Positions 7,810 through 17,399 of a DNA stretch of 52,627 nt are shown here, piece by piece; within the stretch, counting starts at the first letter, position 1; every line of letters begins with the position of its first letter. Location of the stretch: the NCBI GenBank assembly GCA_947624205.1, contig CANQJI010000006.1, positions 1 through 52,627 on the forward strand. Reading direction: 5' to 3'. The position numbers and the translations under genes are program-made. The notes under the pieces were generated by a model. That model was given only the letters and a program-made list of their open reading frames with translations. It searched no databases and was not told where the DNA came from. Source of the DNA: an uncultured Akkermansia sp. (lineage in GTDB: Bacteria; Verrucomicrobiota; Verrucomicrobiia; Verrucomicrobiales; Akkermansiaceae).

Positions 7810-10788
7810 ATGAAATTGATGAACTTATCATACACCGTGCTGTCCTGCATGAGTTTTCTTGCCGTTGCATCGGCGGCGGAAGAGTCAAAATCTGTCCCCA
7901 TTTTGCCGGAGACAACGTGCTTTGATTTCGACTGGTCTTTCCGGTACTTCGGATCAATGACCCCGGAAGACGCTGCCAAGGGAATATTTGCCCCTCAAGG
8001 CTCACAGAAGGGACACCCTGCTACGGATGCCTGCGATGGTGATTACCAGACTCGCTGGTGTGCTTCCAATGGCAAAAAAGGACATTCTCTCGTGGTTCTT
8101 TCTGATGGCAAGGCTCCGGTGAAAGAGTTGAGAATACATTGGGAGAAGAAGGATGCGCAGAAAGTAGAAGTCGATTTCTTTTTCCCGAGTGGTGAGACAG
8201 AGAAGCAGGTTGTCTCCATGGAGAACGGTACTTCGAGCATTGATGCCAAAGGACGGGCGATCGAAAAATTGCAGCTGAATTTCCCGGAAGCGTCCGAGCG
8301 TGCATGGGCATCCGTGCGTGAGATTGAGCTGGTAGGGACGGATGGAAAACTCATTTCTCCCGCAAGGATTCAGGATTTGGATGAGCCAGCCATGCCGGGA
8401 TACGATGAAAAGGGATTTCGCGCCGTGCAGCTACCGCATGATTGGGCAATTGAGAGTCCCTTCCTGCGCGACGAGCCGAATGAAACCGGAAAGCTGCCGT
8501 GGAATGGCTTTGGCTGGTACCGCAAGCATTTTGAAGTGCCGGCTGGTTTTTCGGCGGAGAAAGACCGCTATTACCTGGACTTTGACGGCGTGATGTCGCA
8601 CCCGCTTGTTTTTGTGAATGGGAAAAAAGCGGGAGAATGGGCTTATGGTTATTCCTCATTCCGCGTGGATATTACTCCATTCCTCAAGCCCGGAAAAGAT
8701 AATCTGGTGGCGGTGCGCGCGAGCAACAAACCGTTGTCCACTCGCTGGTATCCCGGCGCAGGCATTTACCGTCATGTGCGGTTGGTTCGTACTTCTCCGA
8801 CCCATATCGCGTACAATGGCATCTATGTGACAACTCCGGAAATTTCCTCCGACTGCGCCACGTTGAGAGTAGCGACAGAGGTAGAAAATACCGGGGAGAC
8901 ACCGTCGGAAGTCAGTGTTCGGCAGAGTGTGGGTAAGGTAACAGCTCCTCCCGTGAAGCTTGTCTTGGCTCCCGGCGAATCTTGCACGTTAGAGCAGCAC
9001 CTTTCCCTCCCGAATCCTAAGCTGTGGAGCTGCGAGGAACCGAATTTGTATCACCTCACGACGACGTTATCGCAGAAGAATGCTGCGCCTGAGGTGCGTA
9101 CCACACGCTTCGGGGTTCGGCGTATCGAGTGGAAGCCTGATGGTCTCCATTTGAACGGCAAGCGCGTGCGGCTGAATGGCGTCTGCGAGCATCATGATCT
9201 CGGTGCGCTTGGTTCCGCCTTCCATCGCAAAGCATGGGAACGCAAGGTGGCTAAACTCAAGGAGATGGGCTGCAATTCCATCCGTACCTCCCATAATCCT
9301 CCTGCGCCGGAAGTTCTTGATGTTTGCGACGAGCAGGGCATCCTCGTCCTCGACGAACTCTTTGATATCTGGAAGGAGCAGAAGTATGATAAAGTGAATG
9401 GGTATCATCAAGATTGGGAGCAGTGGTGGAAAAAGGATGTGAAGAATTTTGTGTGTCGCGATCGTAATCATCCTTCAGTCATCATGTGGAGCGGTGGAAA
9501 TGAAATTTCCGAAATCACCTCGAATCTCGGAGTTGAGATCTGTCGCAACCTCCGCGACGAGTTCCGCAAGTACGATACTACTCGTCCTTTCACTGTCGGC
9601 GTGAACAACGCCAGCGGTGCATGGAATGGTTTTGGTGACGTGTTGGATGTTATGGGGTTCAACTATAAGCCGTGGTCTTATCGCGAATACGTCCAGAAGC
9701 GCCCCAATAAGGCTGTTTTTGGATCTGAAACGGCATCAGGCATCGGTACACGTGGTTTCTACTTGTTCCCCCTCCGATGGGAGGGCGGCGGGGGAGCCAG
9801 CGCATTTCAAGTGAGTGGATACGGCGTGGCCGCCGTGGCATGGGGAAACTGTGGGGATGTGGAATTCAAAGCGCAGGATGATGTGCCTAATGTAGCAGGA
9901 GAGTATGTGTGGACCGGGTTCGATTACCTTGGTGAGCCCACGCCGTACAATCAGGATGCCTCGAATGTGGGGAATCTGCAGGCCCTCACTGAAGCCGAGA
10001 AGAAAGCGATCATGGAGCGTTTGCATGCCATGGGCAACAAGGCTCCAAGCCGTAGCTCTTATTTTGGTCTGATCGACCTTGCCGGCTTTCCCAAGGACGC
10101 CTTCTATCTGTACAAGAGTCGTTGGTCTCCGAATGAACGTTTTGCTCACCTCCTGCCGCATTGGAACTGGAAAGGCCGGGAAGGAGAGGTGACTCCTGTG
10201 ATGTGCTTTAGCTCCGGGGATGAGGCTGAGTTGTTCGTGAATGGCAAGAGTCAGGGCGTTTGTCGGAAAGATAAGTTGAATAAGGGGGAGAAGATCCCTC
10301 AGGGCGTTCGTGATACCTCCCGCACGGCCTATCGCTTCGTCTGGGAGAATGTGGTTTATGAACCCGGTGAAATCAGCGTTGTCGTGAAGAAAAATGGCAA
10401 GCCCTGGGCGGAGGACAAGGTGATGACCACAGGCGAGGGTGTTGCGATGCAGATTGCGCTGGATGGTTCTACCATCGTTGCGGACGGACATGACCTGAGT
10501 TTCATTGAACTGGCCGTTGTTGATGAGAAGGGCAACGTAGTGCCGACGGACTGCCGCAAGGTGAGCTTCTCCATTGAAGGTCCTGCGGTTCTCATTGGAT
10601 TCTGCAATGGAAATCCGATTGATCAGACCTGTATGCAGACGCCTCAGCAGGAATTTTTCAACGGGCGCATTCTGGCCGTCGTGCGTTCCAAACGCGGTGA
10701 AACAGGTTCGGCTACTGTAACTGTTCGTGCGGAAAACTTGTCGCCTGTCCGGGCGCGCATTAAAGTTGTGACATCGAACAAGAAATAG
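7810..10788 (+). CDS. Exported glycoside hydrolase family 2 protein (beta-galactosidase-like)
   Basis: The ATG at 7810 gives a clean signal peptide (MKLMNLSYTVLSCMSFLAVASA); an upstream ATG at 7750 would bury it and is rejected. The 992-residue precursor has the GH2 layout: jelly-roll, Ig-like domain, then TIM barrel. The barrel contains the LNGVCEHHDLGALG motif, the acid/base Glu near residue 565 (SGGNEIS) and the nucleophile Glu near residue 640 (FGSETAS). C-terminal Ig-like domains follow. Residues 70-160 (GHPATDACDGDYQTRWCA onward) look like a discoidin / F5/8-type-C carbohydrate-binding domain inserted near the N-terminus. It probably removes beta-galactose from host or dietary glycans in the periplasm or outside; other beta-glycosides cannot be excluded. 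It ends at a strong hairpin. Confidence 0.9.
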   Translation: MKLMNLSYTVLSCMSFLAVASAAEESKSVPILPETTCFDFDWSFRYFGSMTPEDAAKGIFAPQGSQKGHPATDACDGDYQTRWCASNGKKGHSLVVLSDGKAPVKELRIHWEKKDAQKVEVDFFFPSGETEKQVVSMENGTSSIDAKGRAIEKLQLNFPEASERAWASVREIELVGTDGKLISPARIQDLDEPAMPGYDEKGFRAVQLPHDWAIESPFLRDEPNETGKLPWNGFGWYRKHFEVPAGFSAEKDRYYLDFDGVMSHPLVFVNGKKAGEWAYGYSSFRVDITPFLKPGKDNLVAVRASNKPLSTRWYPGAGIYRHVRLVRTSPTHIAYNGIYVTTPEISSDCATLRVATEVENTGETPSEVSVRQSVGKVTAPPVKLVLAPGESCTLEQHLSLPNPKLWSCEEPNLYHLTTTLSQKNAAPEVRTTRFGVRRIEWKPDGLHLNGKRVRLNGVCEHHDLGALGSAFHRKAWERKVAKLKEMGCNSIRTSHNPPAPEVLDVCDEQGILVLDELFDIWKEQKYDKVNGYHQDWEQWWKKDVKNFVCRDRNHPSVIMWSGGNEISEITSNLGVEICRNLRDEFRKYDTTRPFTVGVNNASGAWNGFGDVLDVMGFNYKPWSYREYVQKRPNKAVFGSETASGIGTRGFYLFPLRWEGGGGASAFQVSGYGVAAVAWGNCGDVEFKAQDDVPNVAGEYVWTGFDYLGEPTPYNQDASNVGNLQALTEAEKKAIMERLHAMGNKAPSRSSYFGLIDLAGFPKDAFYLYKSRWSPNERFAHLLPHWNWKGREGEVTPVMCFSSGDEAELFVNGKSQGVCRKDKLNKGEKIPQGVRDTSRTAYRFVWENVVYEPGEISVVVKKNGKPWAEDKVMTTGEGVAMQIALDGSTIVADGHDLSFIELAVVDEKGNVVPTDCRKVSFSIEGPAVLIGFCNGNPIDQTCMQTPQQEFFNGRILAVVRSKRGETGSATVTVRAENLSPVRARIKVVTSNKK

Positions 10789-10825
10789 TTCTTTCCGTTT
10801 TCCGGGCCCGGAAACATAAAGAAGG

Positions 10826-10850
10826 CGACGCAGGTTTCTTGCCTGCGTCG
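10826..10850. terminator. Hairpin between convergent genes, probable bidirectional terminator
   Basis: The 9-bp perfect stem CGACGCAGG (10826-10834) pairs with CCTGCGTCG (10842-10850) across a 7-base loop. It is preceded by AAAGAAGG, which gives a U-rich tail to leftward transcripts, and followed by TGTCGTTT. It lies 37 bases after the GH2 stop and 125 bases past the stop of the convergent POT gene. A small TTCCGGGCCCGGAA palindrome just upstream may add to it. Confidence 0.65.
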
Positions 10851-10975
10851 TGTCGTTTCAGGGCGCGGTGCTGCCGGGGATGTGGAACCGGGGAGTTCGG
10901 ACGTGTGACTCAATCCTCTCGCAAGGCTTGAACGTTCTATGGTTGCCTTCGCATTCCCTTCAGGATAACGGGAAA

Positions 10976-12616
10976 TTAATGATTTTCCAGCGCGGAGGTT
11001 TTGAAGAAATCACGAGAGGTGACAAAGAGGAAGATCAACCCGACGACAAAACTCAGGCAGGCGTAAATAAGGAAGGTGGATGTGGAGGCCGGATCAGCGA
11101 CAAATGCAGTGAGTCCGATGATGAGGAAATTGCCGAGGGTGCTGGTAAGGAACCAGAAACCCGAGACGAGGCTTTTCAGATTTTTCCCAGCGGCAGTGTA
11201 GGCGTACTCGAGTCCGGTGGTGCTGACGAGAATTTCAGAGAAGGTGAGGACGAGGTAGGGAATACATTGCCAGAGAATGGAGAGTTGGTGACCGGCGTCG
11301 AGGAAAAATTGGATAGCTGCGACACAGATATAGGAGACGCCGGCAAGTATGATACCACAGCCCATGCGACGCAATGGAGCTGCCCATTGACCGATGCGGG
11401 GATAAATAAGCAGAGTCACAATAGGTACGAAAATCATGATGATGAGCGGATTGAAGCTCTGCATTTCTTCGGCGCCGAAGGAAAAGTGCATCTCGGTTGA
11501 GCTGGTGAGAATGAGAGGACGCATTTTCTCACCCTGGAGTACCCAGCTGGACATTGTTTGATCGAAGAGGCTCCAGAAGGGGATGATCATAAGGAAGACG
11601 GTCAGCACACGTAGCAGTCCACGTGTTTCACGGAGTTGCTCGGTCTTATAGGCAGAGGAGGTGCGCAGTGCAGGGAAGAGAAGAGCGCCAGTACATCCGA
11701 GAAAGTTTTGTGAACCGGAGCGTGTTGCTCGGCGCATGAGGGGGATGAGAATGGCAAGAAGACAAAGAATTACTGCAGATAAGGCGCAAAGAAGAGAGAG
11801 ATTTTTCCCCGCCCCGCAGAGGTGAGCCAGCGAGTATCCGGCCCATGCAGCAACGAATGCCGCAGCGACGACGCAAGGGAAAATAAGCAAAAAGCGACCT
11901 ATCCCTCGCAGTGTATTCATGGCTTTTTCCGTGACTTGTACACCCCAGCGGATTTCAGCGTGTTCTTTGCCGTGCATCAGGCGTGAGGCAATGGCCGGCA
12001 CAAATTCCGGTTGCGATGGAACGCAGTGGCGGTAATGTTTTCTCCCGTACCAGAAAATGAAGGTGGCGAGTGCCATGAAAATGCCAGGGATGCCGAACGC
12101 CCACCCATAGCCCCAGTTTTGTCGCACCCAGGGAATCACAAGAAAGGAGAAGAACGATCCCAGGTTGATGGACCAGTAGAACGCAGCGTAGAGTCGCGTC
12201 ATAGTGGTGGAGTCTGCGCCGACTGCCTGGTCTCCTACAAATGCGGAGACACAGGGTTTGATGCCGCCGGCTCCGAGAGCGATGATGAACAATCCCACAA
12301 AGAGAATTGTACGTCGGGACTCAATGCTTTGAAAACAGTCGGACATGGAGAGTACCCCATGTCCCAGACAGTAGAAGAGAGAGACATACAAAATCATCTT
12401 GTAGCGACCAATGAAGCGGTCGGCCATCCAGGCGCCCAACAAAGGGAGGACGTAGATGCAGGCGTTGAAGAGATGGCTCACGACAACGGCTTCACCATTG
12501 CTCATTGCCAGCACACTCACCATGTAGAGAGTGAGTATACTGCGCATGCCATAGAAGCTGAAGCGCTCGCAGGCCTCATTGCCCACGATGTATTTTGTCT
12601 GTGGGGGAAGAGGCAT
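10976..12616 (-). CDS. POT-family proton-dependent oligopeptide transporter
   Basis: This 546-residue inner-membrane protein has about 12-14 hydrophobic segments. It carries POT/PTR2 signatures: the start ACERFSFYGMRSILTLYMV (the ExERFxYYG-type motif, with Phe in place of the first Tyr) and GIKPCVSAFVGDQ near residue 120. Members import di- and tripeptides with protons. It starts 27 bases behind the PpiD-like gene on the same strand, so the two are probably co-transcribed; peptide import beside an envelope chaperone has no obvious joint meaning. The start follows TTTCTCTCCC with no Shine-Dalgarno. Substrate range is unknown. Confidence 0.9.
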   Translation of the reverse strand: MPLPPQTKYIVGNEACERFSFYGMRSILTLYMVSVLAMSNGEAVVVSHLFNACIYVLPLLGAWMADRFIGRYKMILYVSLFYCLGHGVLSMSDCFQSIESRRTILFVGLFIIALGAGGIKPCVSAFVGDQAVGADSTTMTRLYAAFYWSINLGSFFSFLVIPWVRQNWGYGWAFGIPGIFMALATFIFWYGRKHYRHCVPSQPEFVPAIASRLMHGKEHAEIRWGVQVTEKAMNTLRGIGRFLLIFPCVVAAAFVAAWAGYSLAHLCGAGKNLSLLCALSAVILCLLAILIPLMRRATRSGSQNFLGCTGALLFPALRTSSAYKTEQLRETRGLLRVLTVFLMIIPFWSLFDQTMSSWVLQGEKMRPLILTSSTEMHFSFGAEEMQSFNPLIIMIFVPIVTLLIYPRIGQWAAPLRRMGCGIILAGVSYICVAAIQFFLDAGHQLSILWQCIPYLVLTFSEILVSTTGLEYAYTAAGKNLKSLVSGFWFLTSTLGNFLIIGLTAFVADPASTSTFLIYACLSFVVGLIFLFVTSRDFFKTSALENH

Positions 12617-12643
12617 GGGAGAGAAAGTGATCGGTTGGTGTGC

Positions 12644-14413
12644 TTATTCCTCGTTGGAGTTTTGCCGAGTGCGAACGCTTGCGGACGGCTGTACATTGAA
12701 GCGTGTAAATCCGGCGTTCTGCCATTCCTGCATCATTTCTGCACGGAGCCTCTCATTTTGCGCAGGCAATTCCATGAGCTGGCGTCGCATTGTCATTGCC
12801 GGAGAGCTCTCTATGGTGCGGCTGCTCACGGCAGTGATGCGTGCACCCTCCGGTAAGATTGCGAGAGGAGCAAGTTTCCCACTCGGGGTGCCGATGAGGT
12901 CAGGATCTGACACGCCTTCGGGCAATACGGTTGAGACTAGGCCCATGGCGAGCGGTCCGAAGTCCTCCACAGTGCCGCCTGCAGCAGTAGCTAGTTCGAA
13001 TGCCCCTCGCAGCCCCTTTTCATTGATTGCTTTCTGAATTTGATCGTGAAGTTTTTCAGTGTGTTGCCGCAGGGCGATGTCGGCTCGTTCCTTGCAGAAA
13101 TCTTCCCGCGCGCGACTCTTCGCTTCTTCATAGCTCAGGACGGTAGGAGTTTCCACGGCTTCGATGCGCACGAGTTTGAGCTTTCCATCTTCTGTGGTGT
13201 AGAATCCGCGGATTTGACGAATAGCCACCAAACGATCCGCCGTGCCATTGGTCTTGGCTGCCAAATATTTCTCCGGCGTGGCAACGTTCTCTACCTCGGA
13301 GAAAGCGATGTCGGCAAGCGGGACATCCTGCCCGTTATCGTTCACTCTATCTTTCAGTTGCTCCGCGAGTTGTTGCTGTGTAGCAAGTTCGTAATTTTGA
13401 CTTGTCTTCCCATCGGCCAAGAGATAGGTAAAGGGTTCGTACTGACGATTCTTGGAGGCTCGATCCAGGATGCCGTCCAAACCCTGTCCATTGGCTAATG
13501 AGAGCTCCTGCATAATCTCATCTGCCGTAGCCAGAAGGTTCTCCTGATTGCTGCCTTCCTTTGGCGTGAGGGTATAGACCGAGATAATACGTCGCTCGTC
13601 GCTTTTGTAATTTTCTTTGTGTTGCTCCCAGTACGCATGCAACTCTTCTTCCGTTGGCTCAGGAACGGCAGGGATCGCCGTAGCAGGGATGAAGGCAGTG
13701 ATGCCGGAGATGTTTTGTGAGATAGAATCGAGGTAGGCAGCTTGTGCTTTCGTGTTGTAGGCAATGCCGTCACCTACTATCTCTCGGATCGCTTCCCAGA
13801 TCATTATATCAGACACCACGCCTCGGAAGGCTTCTTCATGAACTCGACTGATGTTGCCGTGATGGTAGCCGGTGAGTCGGCGATAGAGATCGAGATTGAA
13901 GGATCCATCTTCTTTCTTGAATGCCGGGAGTGAGCGAAGGTAAGCGTCGATCTGCTCCTCACTCGGGTGCATTCCCAGTGCGTCTGCTTCAGCCTGCAGC
14001 ATTGCTCGATTGATTGCCACATTAACCTCCCCATCTTTTGCCACACCGTAGTGCCAGGCCGCATATACGGTGCGCAGATTGTTCATGGATTGGAGAACTT
14101 CCGGGTGCTCTTGTTGCCAGGCAATGGCTGCAGGTTCCTCATCGGGATCAATGATACCGTTGCCATTAGCATCCAAGTGGTCAGAGAGCTCGCTGGTAGC
14201 AGAAATCAAAGATGAAAGGTACTGCTTACCATTTTCACCGAGTGCTGCGGTCTCCGGGTAGCTGTAGCCGACACCGTTCACTCGAATGTAGAAGTCTCGT
14301 GAAAAAGCACTGCCCTTCCCACTGTAGTCCATCATTACCAGTCCCGCGCCCACGGCCACGATGACGATAAGTACCAACATGGAGTTCTTACGGATGAATT
14401 CTAGTATGGTCAT
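12644..14413 (-). CDS. PpiD/SurA-like membrane-anchored periplasmic folding factor with an EF-hand loop
   Basis: A 589-residue protein with a short cytoplasmic N-terminus (MTILEFIRKNS) and one transmembrane helix at residues 12-28; the rest should be periplasmic. The SurA_N-type helical domain (about 120-260) and the overall plan match PpiD, which helps exported proteins fold as they leave the Sec translocon. A standard parvulin domain with its usual catalytic signature is not clearly visible between residues 280 and 450, so isomerase activity is doubtful. Residues 81-92 (DANGNGIIDPDE) form a complete EF-hand calcium loop, which is unusual for this family. It heads a probable two-gene operon with the POT transporter. 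Confidence 0.75.
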   Translation of the reverse strand: MTILEFIRKNSMLVLIVIVAVGAGLVMMDYSGKGSAFSRDFYIRVNGVGYSYPETAALGENGKQYLSSLISATSELSDHLDANGNGIIDPDEEPAAIAWQQEHPEVLQSMNNLRTVYAAWHYGVAKDGEVNVAINRAMLQAEADALGMHPSEEQIDAYLRSLPAFKKEDGSFNLDLYRRLTGYHHGNISRVHEEAFRGVVSDIMIWEAIREIVGDGIAYNTKAQAAYLDSISQNISGITAFIPATAIPAVPEPTEEELHAYWEQHKENYKSDERRIISVYTLTPKEGSNQENLLATADEIMQELSLANGQGLDGILDRASKNRQYEPFTYLLADGKTSQNYELATQQQLAEQLKDRVNDNGQDVPLADIAFSEVENVATPEKYLAAKTNGTADRLVAIRQIRGFYTTEDGKLKLVRIEAVETPTVLSYEEAKSRAREDFCKERADIALRQHTEKLHDQIQKAINEKGLRGAFELATAAGGTVEDFGPLAMGLVSTVLPEGVSDPDLIGTPSGKLAPLAILPEGARITAVSSRTIESSPAMTMRRQLMELPAQNERLRAEMMQEWQNAGFTRFNVQPSASVRTRQNSNEE

Positions 14414-14456
14414 AAATTTGTTGCACTTGATGTCTCTTTCCCGGGTGACTCAGCCC

Positions 14457-14484
14457 ATTTTACGCTAAATTGGTTTTCTTTCAA
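14457..14484 (-). promoter_or_regulatory. Promoter of the ppiD-like gene
   Basis: On the minus strand TTGAAA (14479-14484), 16-bp spacer, TAAAAT (14457-14462). Unlike most promoters here it leaves a leader of about 35 bases. Confidence 0.5.
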
Positions 14485-14628
14485 GCCTGAAACCAACAGA
14501 AATGCATGCTCGTTTTCAGCCCCAGAAATGTACCGAAAGCAACGACAAGAGACAAATACTCGATTAGCCGAATCGGAGTACTATACCTTGTCAAATGCAT
14601 TTTCGGATGCATTACTCTGTCGGGTATC

Positions 14629-16434
14629 TCATTTATCACGCTTCCGTCGGTATGGGAAAAATCCGCTTTTGCTACTGCCGCGGCGGTTGTTATTATGTGG
14701 GCGCTGTCTGCCTTTATACGGTTCATCGGCCTCACGGGCGCGGTAATTGCTGCGACGTGGTGCATTTGACTTTGCACCGGCGTACCGACGTTCACGTGTG
14801 GTGCGGTGGAATGGAGAAAATGCCGCCGAGCCATCCTGGTAGCCTTTATCCTCACGTACATTGACCTCATATCCGCAAAGGTTGCACACAGAGAGGCGTT
14901 CTGTGAGCAGCTGCGCAATCTCCGGTGATACATCAACCAGTGTGTGCTTCAAGAAAATTCGGATGTCTCCCACACTCCCCTTTGGGGCGCCTCCTTCGTT
15001 GTATAGCAAACCGGCCACATCCTTCGGACGGATATGCAGCATCTTGCCGGCGTTGATGAAGAGGGTAACGCTATCCTCCCTTTCCCCGAACGAGTGTTTT
15101 GTACGAGTCGCACGAGACGCAGCGCGATCCGGTTGGTCTTCTGGGATGGGGTGCAGTTCGCGACTCCATCGACGAATGAGCAATTCAAACATCGCCGAGG
15201 CTATTTGTTCTGCCGGAAGTTCAATATCGCGCAATTCCTCCGGTAAGTCTGAATTCCCTTTTGTTGCGAGTTCTAGCACTTCATCCACGAGAGCCTCGCG
15301 GCGCGCTTGCTCCACTACTTCAGCCGTCATAACCTTCTCCCGCTGCATGTGCACACCGGTGAAGCGTTCAATACGCCCGATCAGCGAGAAATCGCGACGT
15401 CCAATGAAAGTGACCGCTTTGCCTTTGTGCCCGGCGCGCGCTGTGCGACCGATACGGTGGACATAGTCCTCTGGTTCACGAGGCAGTTCGAAATTCACAA
15501 CAATATCCACATCCTCAATATCCAACCCTCGTGCTGCCACATCTGTCGCCACCAGTACATTCAGATTTCCCCGGCGATAAGAAGCCAGGACTCGTTCCCG
15601 GAGCGCTTGCGGCATGTCGCCGTGCAGGCGATCCACCGAGTACCCGCGCGAGAGTAAGCCGTCCACGATGTCATCCACTACCCGCTTCGTGTTGGCAAAA
15701 ACAAGACCGCGCTTCATCTTTCCCATCTCGATGAGTCTGCTGAGCACCTCAATACGCGAGGAGAAAAGAACCTCGTATACACTTTGTTCGCAAGTTGGCA
15801 CTGTCAGCTCGGGGCGATCAATGCTGATTTCAACCGGATCCCTGGAGATACGCTTAATGAGCGATCGAATGCTCGGTGACATCGTGGCGGAGAAAAACAA
15901 GGTTTGACGCTCCTGGGGCAGCAGTGAGACGATGCGATCAATTTCCTCTGCAAAGCCCATATCAAGCATCTCATCTGCCTCATCCAGAATCAGCATGCTG
16001 ATGTCCTCTGTATGCAGTTCTCCCTTCTCAATGAGATCCAAGACTCGTCCCGGCGTACCTGCCACAAACGGGACTCCCCGACGCAGCGCCGCCAGCTGCG
16101 GTGCGTATGAGGTCCCGCCGTAGATTGCCACTGCTGAGATATTGTCTAGGAAGAGTGCGAGTTTATCCACCTCCTTGCTGATTTGTACAGCCAGCTCTCG
16201 TGTTGGGGCGAGGCACAGGATTTGCACCTGCGCTATTCCCGCGTCGACTTTTTCCAATGCCGGTATCGTGAATGCCAGTGTTTTGCCGGACCCCGTGTGC
16301 GATCGTCCGACGATATCTGCCCCGGCCAATGCCGGCGGTATCGCTTGTTCCTGGATTGGAGATGGGGTCTCAAATCCGAGCATGTCAATCGCCTCCAGTA
16401 TCTCGGGGCATATTCCTAGCTCAGCAAATGTCAT
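14629..16434 (-). CDS. DEAD-box RNA helicase with DbpA-type RNA-binding domain
   Basis: This 601-residue ATP-dependent RNA helicase has all the family motifs: the Q motif (FETPSPIQEQAI), Walker A SHTGSGKT near residue 45, DEAD near 150, SAT near 183, and HRIGRTARAG near 330. A DbpA RNA-binding domain (about residues 455-530) follows. The C-terminal 70 residues are very basic, rich in Arg, Asn and Gly, and probably disordered RNA-binding sequence. The layout is that of DeaD/CsdA proteins that act in ribosome assembly, RNA decay or cold adaptation. It is single, with its own promoter just upstream. Confidence 0.93.
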   Translation of the reverse strand: MTFAELGICPEILEAIDMLGFETPSPIQEQAIPPALAGADIVGRSHTGSGKTLAFTIPALEKVDAGIAQVQILCLAPTRELAVQISKEVDKLALFLDNISAVAIYGGTSYAPQLAALRRGVPFVAGTPGRVLDLIEKGELHTEDISMLILDEADEMLDMGFAEEIDRIVSLLPQERQTLFFSATMSPSIRSLIKRISRDPVEISIDRPELTVPTCEQSVYEVLFSSRIEVLSRLIEMGKMKRGLVFANTKRVVDDIVDGLLSRGYSVDRLHGDMPQALRERVLASYRRGNLNVLVATDVAARGLDIEDVDIVVNFELPREPEDYVHRIGRTARAGHKGKAVTFIGRRDFSLIGRIERFTGVHMQREKVMTAEVVEQARREALVDEVLELATKGNSDLPEELRDIELPAEQIASAMFELLIRRWSRELHPIPEDQPDRAASRATRTKHSFGEREDSVTLFINAGKMLHIRPKDVAGLLYNEGGAPKGSVGDIRIFLKHTLVDVSPEIAQLLTERLSVCNLCGYEVNVREDKGYQDGSAAFSPFHRTTRERRYAGAKSNAPRRSNYRAREADEPYKGRQRPHNNNRRGSSKSGFFPYRRKRDK

Positions 16435-16445
16435 AAGTGCCGCAA

Positions 16446-16474
16446 AGAATGCCTGATCTCATTCCTAATGTCAA
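16446..16474 (-). promoter_or_regulatory. Promoter of the helicase gene, predicted near-leaderless
   Basis: Minus strand TTGACA (16469-16474), 17-bp spacer, CATTCT (16446-16451). The ATG at 16434 follows after 11 bases, giving a leader of about 4 bases. Confidence 0.55.
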
Positions 16475-16566
16475 GCTCCAATACTCCTCGAAAATAACCA
16501 CTTTCGGTCACCGAAATGAATGCGGAGGATCCTGTTCGAATATTTTTGAAGGAAAGGAATAGAAGT

Positions 16567-17337
16567 TCATGATTCGCGCGGGAGATTGCGGTAGTAACTC
16601 CAATTGACATAGAAGAGCCACGCGATGATTAATGAGGTAAAGATCATCAACTGCGAGAGAGCCCAGACAAGAATCAGCGAGGAAGTGATCATACCGATAA
16701 AACTGGCGGCACGTGCCTTGCCTGACAGAAGGACAAGAGCCTTCCCTCCATCCAGCGGCAGGATGGGTAATAGATTGAAGATGCTCCATAGCACGCTAAT
16801 GGAGGTAAAAAGTGAAAATCCTTGCAAAAGATGAAGAGAGGGATCAAGAGCACTGACTCCCTGATAGAACGGCTGGATCAACGGAATAATTCCATCCCAT
16901 CCTCCCGGTACGAGCGGAGAAAGAGGAAGGAGCAGAGCAGAGATTACCCCCCCCGAAGTATCCCCGACTGAGAGTCCAAGGAGCGCTCCGACAATTGCTG
17001 CTGCCACCAGCGCAGCGCCGGCGCCGGCCAGTACGAAGATGAGATTCTGCCAGCGAGGGATGTTTTGTCTTTCTTCCGTGCGTGTCACCCCGCCAAGATT
17101 CCCAAGTTCGACATTCAGGACTCGGATGCCGAATGCTCTTGCACAAAAGGCATGTCCGTATTCATGCGTCAGCAGACTAAGAACACCCAGAAGCATAAAG
17201 GTTAGTGAGTAAATGAGGTCAGGAGGACCACTTCCCGCACTTCCCAGGATCAGCAGAACGATCCATATTGACGGTCGAATAATTGTGGGAATCCCAGCGA
17301 AAGAAAAAGAAAGAGTGAAGCGTGAGGAACCGACCAT
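16567..17337 (-). CDS. M50-family (site-2-protease-like) membrane metalloprotease
   Basis: A 256-residue polytopic membrane protein. The zinc-binding motif HEYGH lies near residue 60 inside a membrane segment, and the third zinc ligand is in the ILPLDGG motif near residue 195; both are diagnostic of the M50/S2P group. It has no PDZ or CBS domain, so it is a minimal stand-alone form. Such proteases cut transmembrane segments, for example of anti-sigma factors or membrane stress regulators; no partner is visible nearby. A good promoter sits 9 bases in front of the start. It lies 125 bases downstream of the M28 peptidase gene. Confidence 0.88.
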   Translation of the reverse strand: MVGSSRFTLSFSFAGIPTIIRPSIWIVLLILGSAGSGPPDLIYSLTFMLLGVLSLLTHEYGHAFCARAFGIRVLNVELGNLGGVTRTEERQNIPRWQNLIFVLAGAGAALVAAAIVGALLGLSVGDTSGGVISALLLPLSPLVPGGWDGIIPLIQPFYQGVSALDPSLHLLQGFSLFTSISVLWSIFNLLPILPLDGGKALVLLSGKARAASFIGMITSSLILVWALSQLMIFTSLIIAWLFYVNWSYYRNLPRES

Positions 17338-17346
17338 GTCCCCTCG

Positions 17347-17375
17347 CTTTTACACGAAAACATCCCGTAGATCAA
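17347..17375 (-). promoter_or_regulatory. Promoter of the M50 protease gene, predicted near-leaderless
   Basis: Minus strand TTGATC (17370-17375), 17-bp spacer, TAAAAG (17347-17352). The ATG at 17337 follows after 9 bases. Confidence 0.45.
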
Positions 17376-17399
17376 TACCTATTTTCCGGGCAATCCGTG

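Noticed and set aside
9736..10491. 251-codon minus-strand frame inside the GH2 gene
   Set aside because: Shadow of a gene whose catalytic motifs are intact across this interval.
11600..11640. GTGTTTCACG resembling half a parS site
   Set aside because: The other half of the palindrome is absent, and it lies inside the POT transporter gene.
12011..12856. 281-codon plus-strand frame over the POT/PpiD genes
   Set aside because: Antisense shadow spanning two well-supported genes and their junction.
14506..14769. Hydrophobic plus-strand frame that could be a small membrane protein
   Set aside because: Most of it is antisense to the basic C-terminal tail of the helicase, which creates hydrophobic codons on the other strand.
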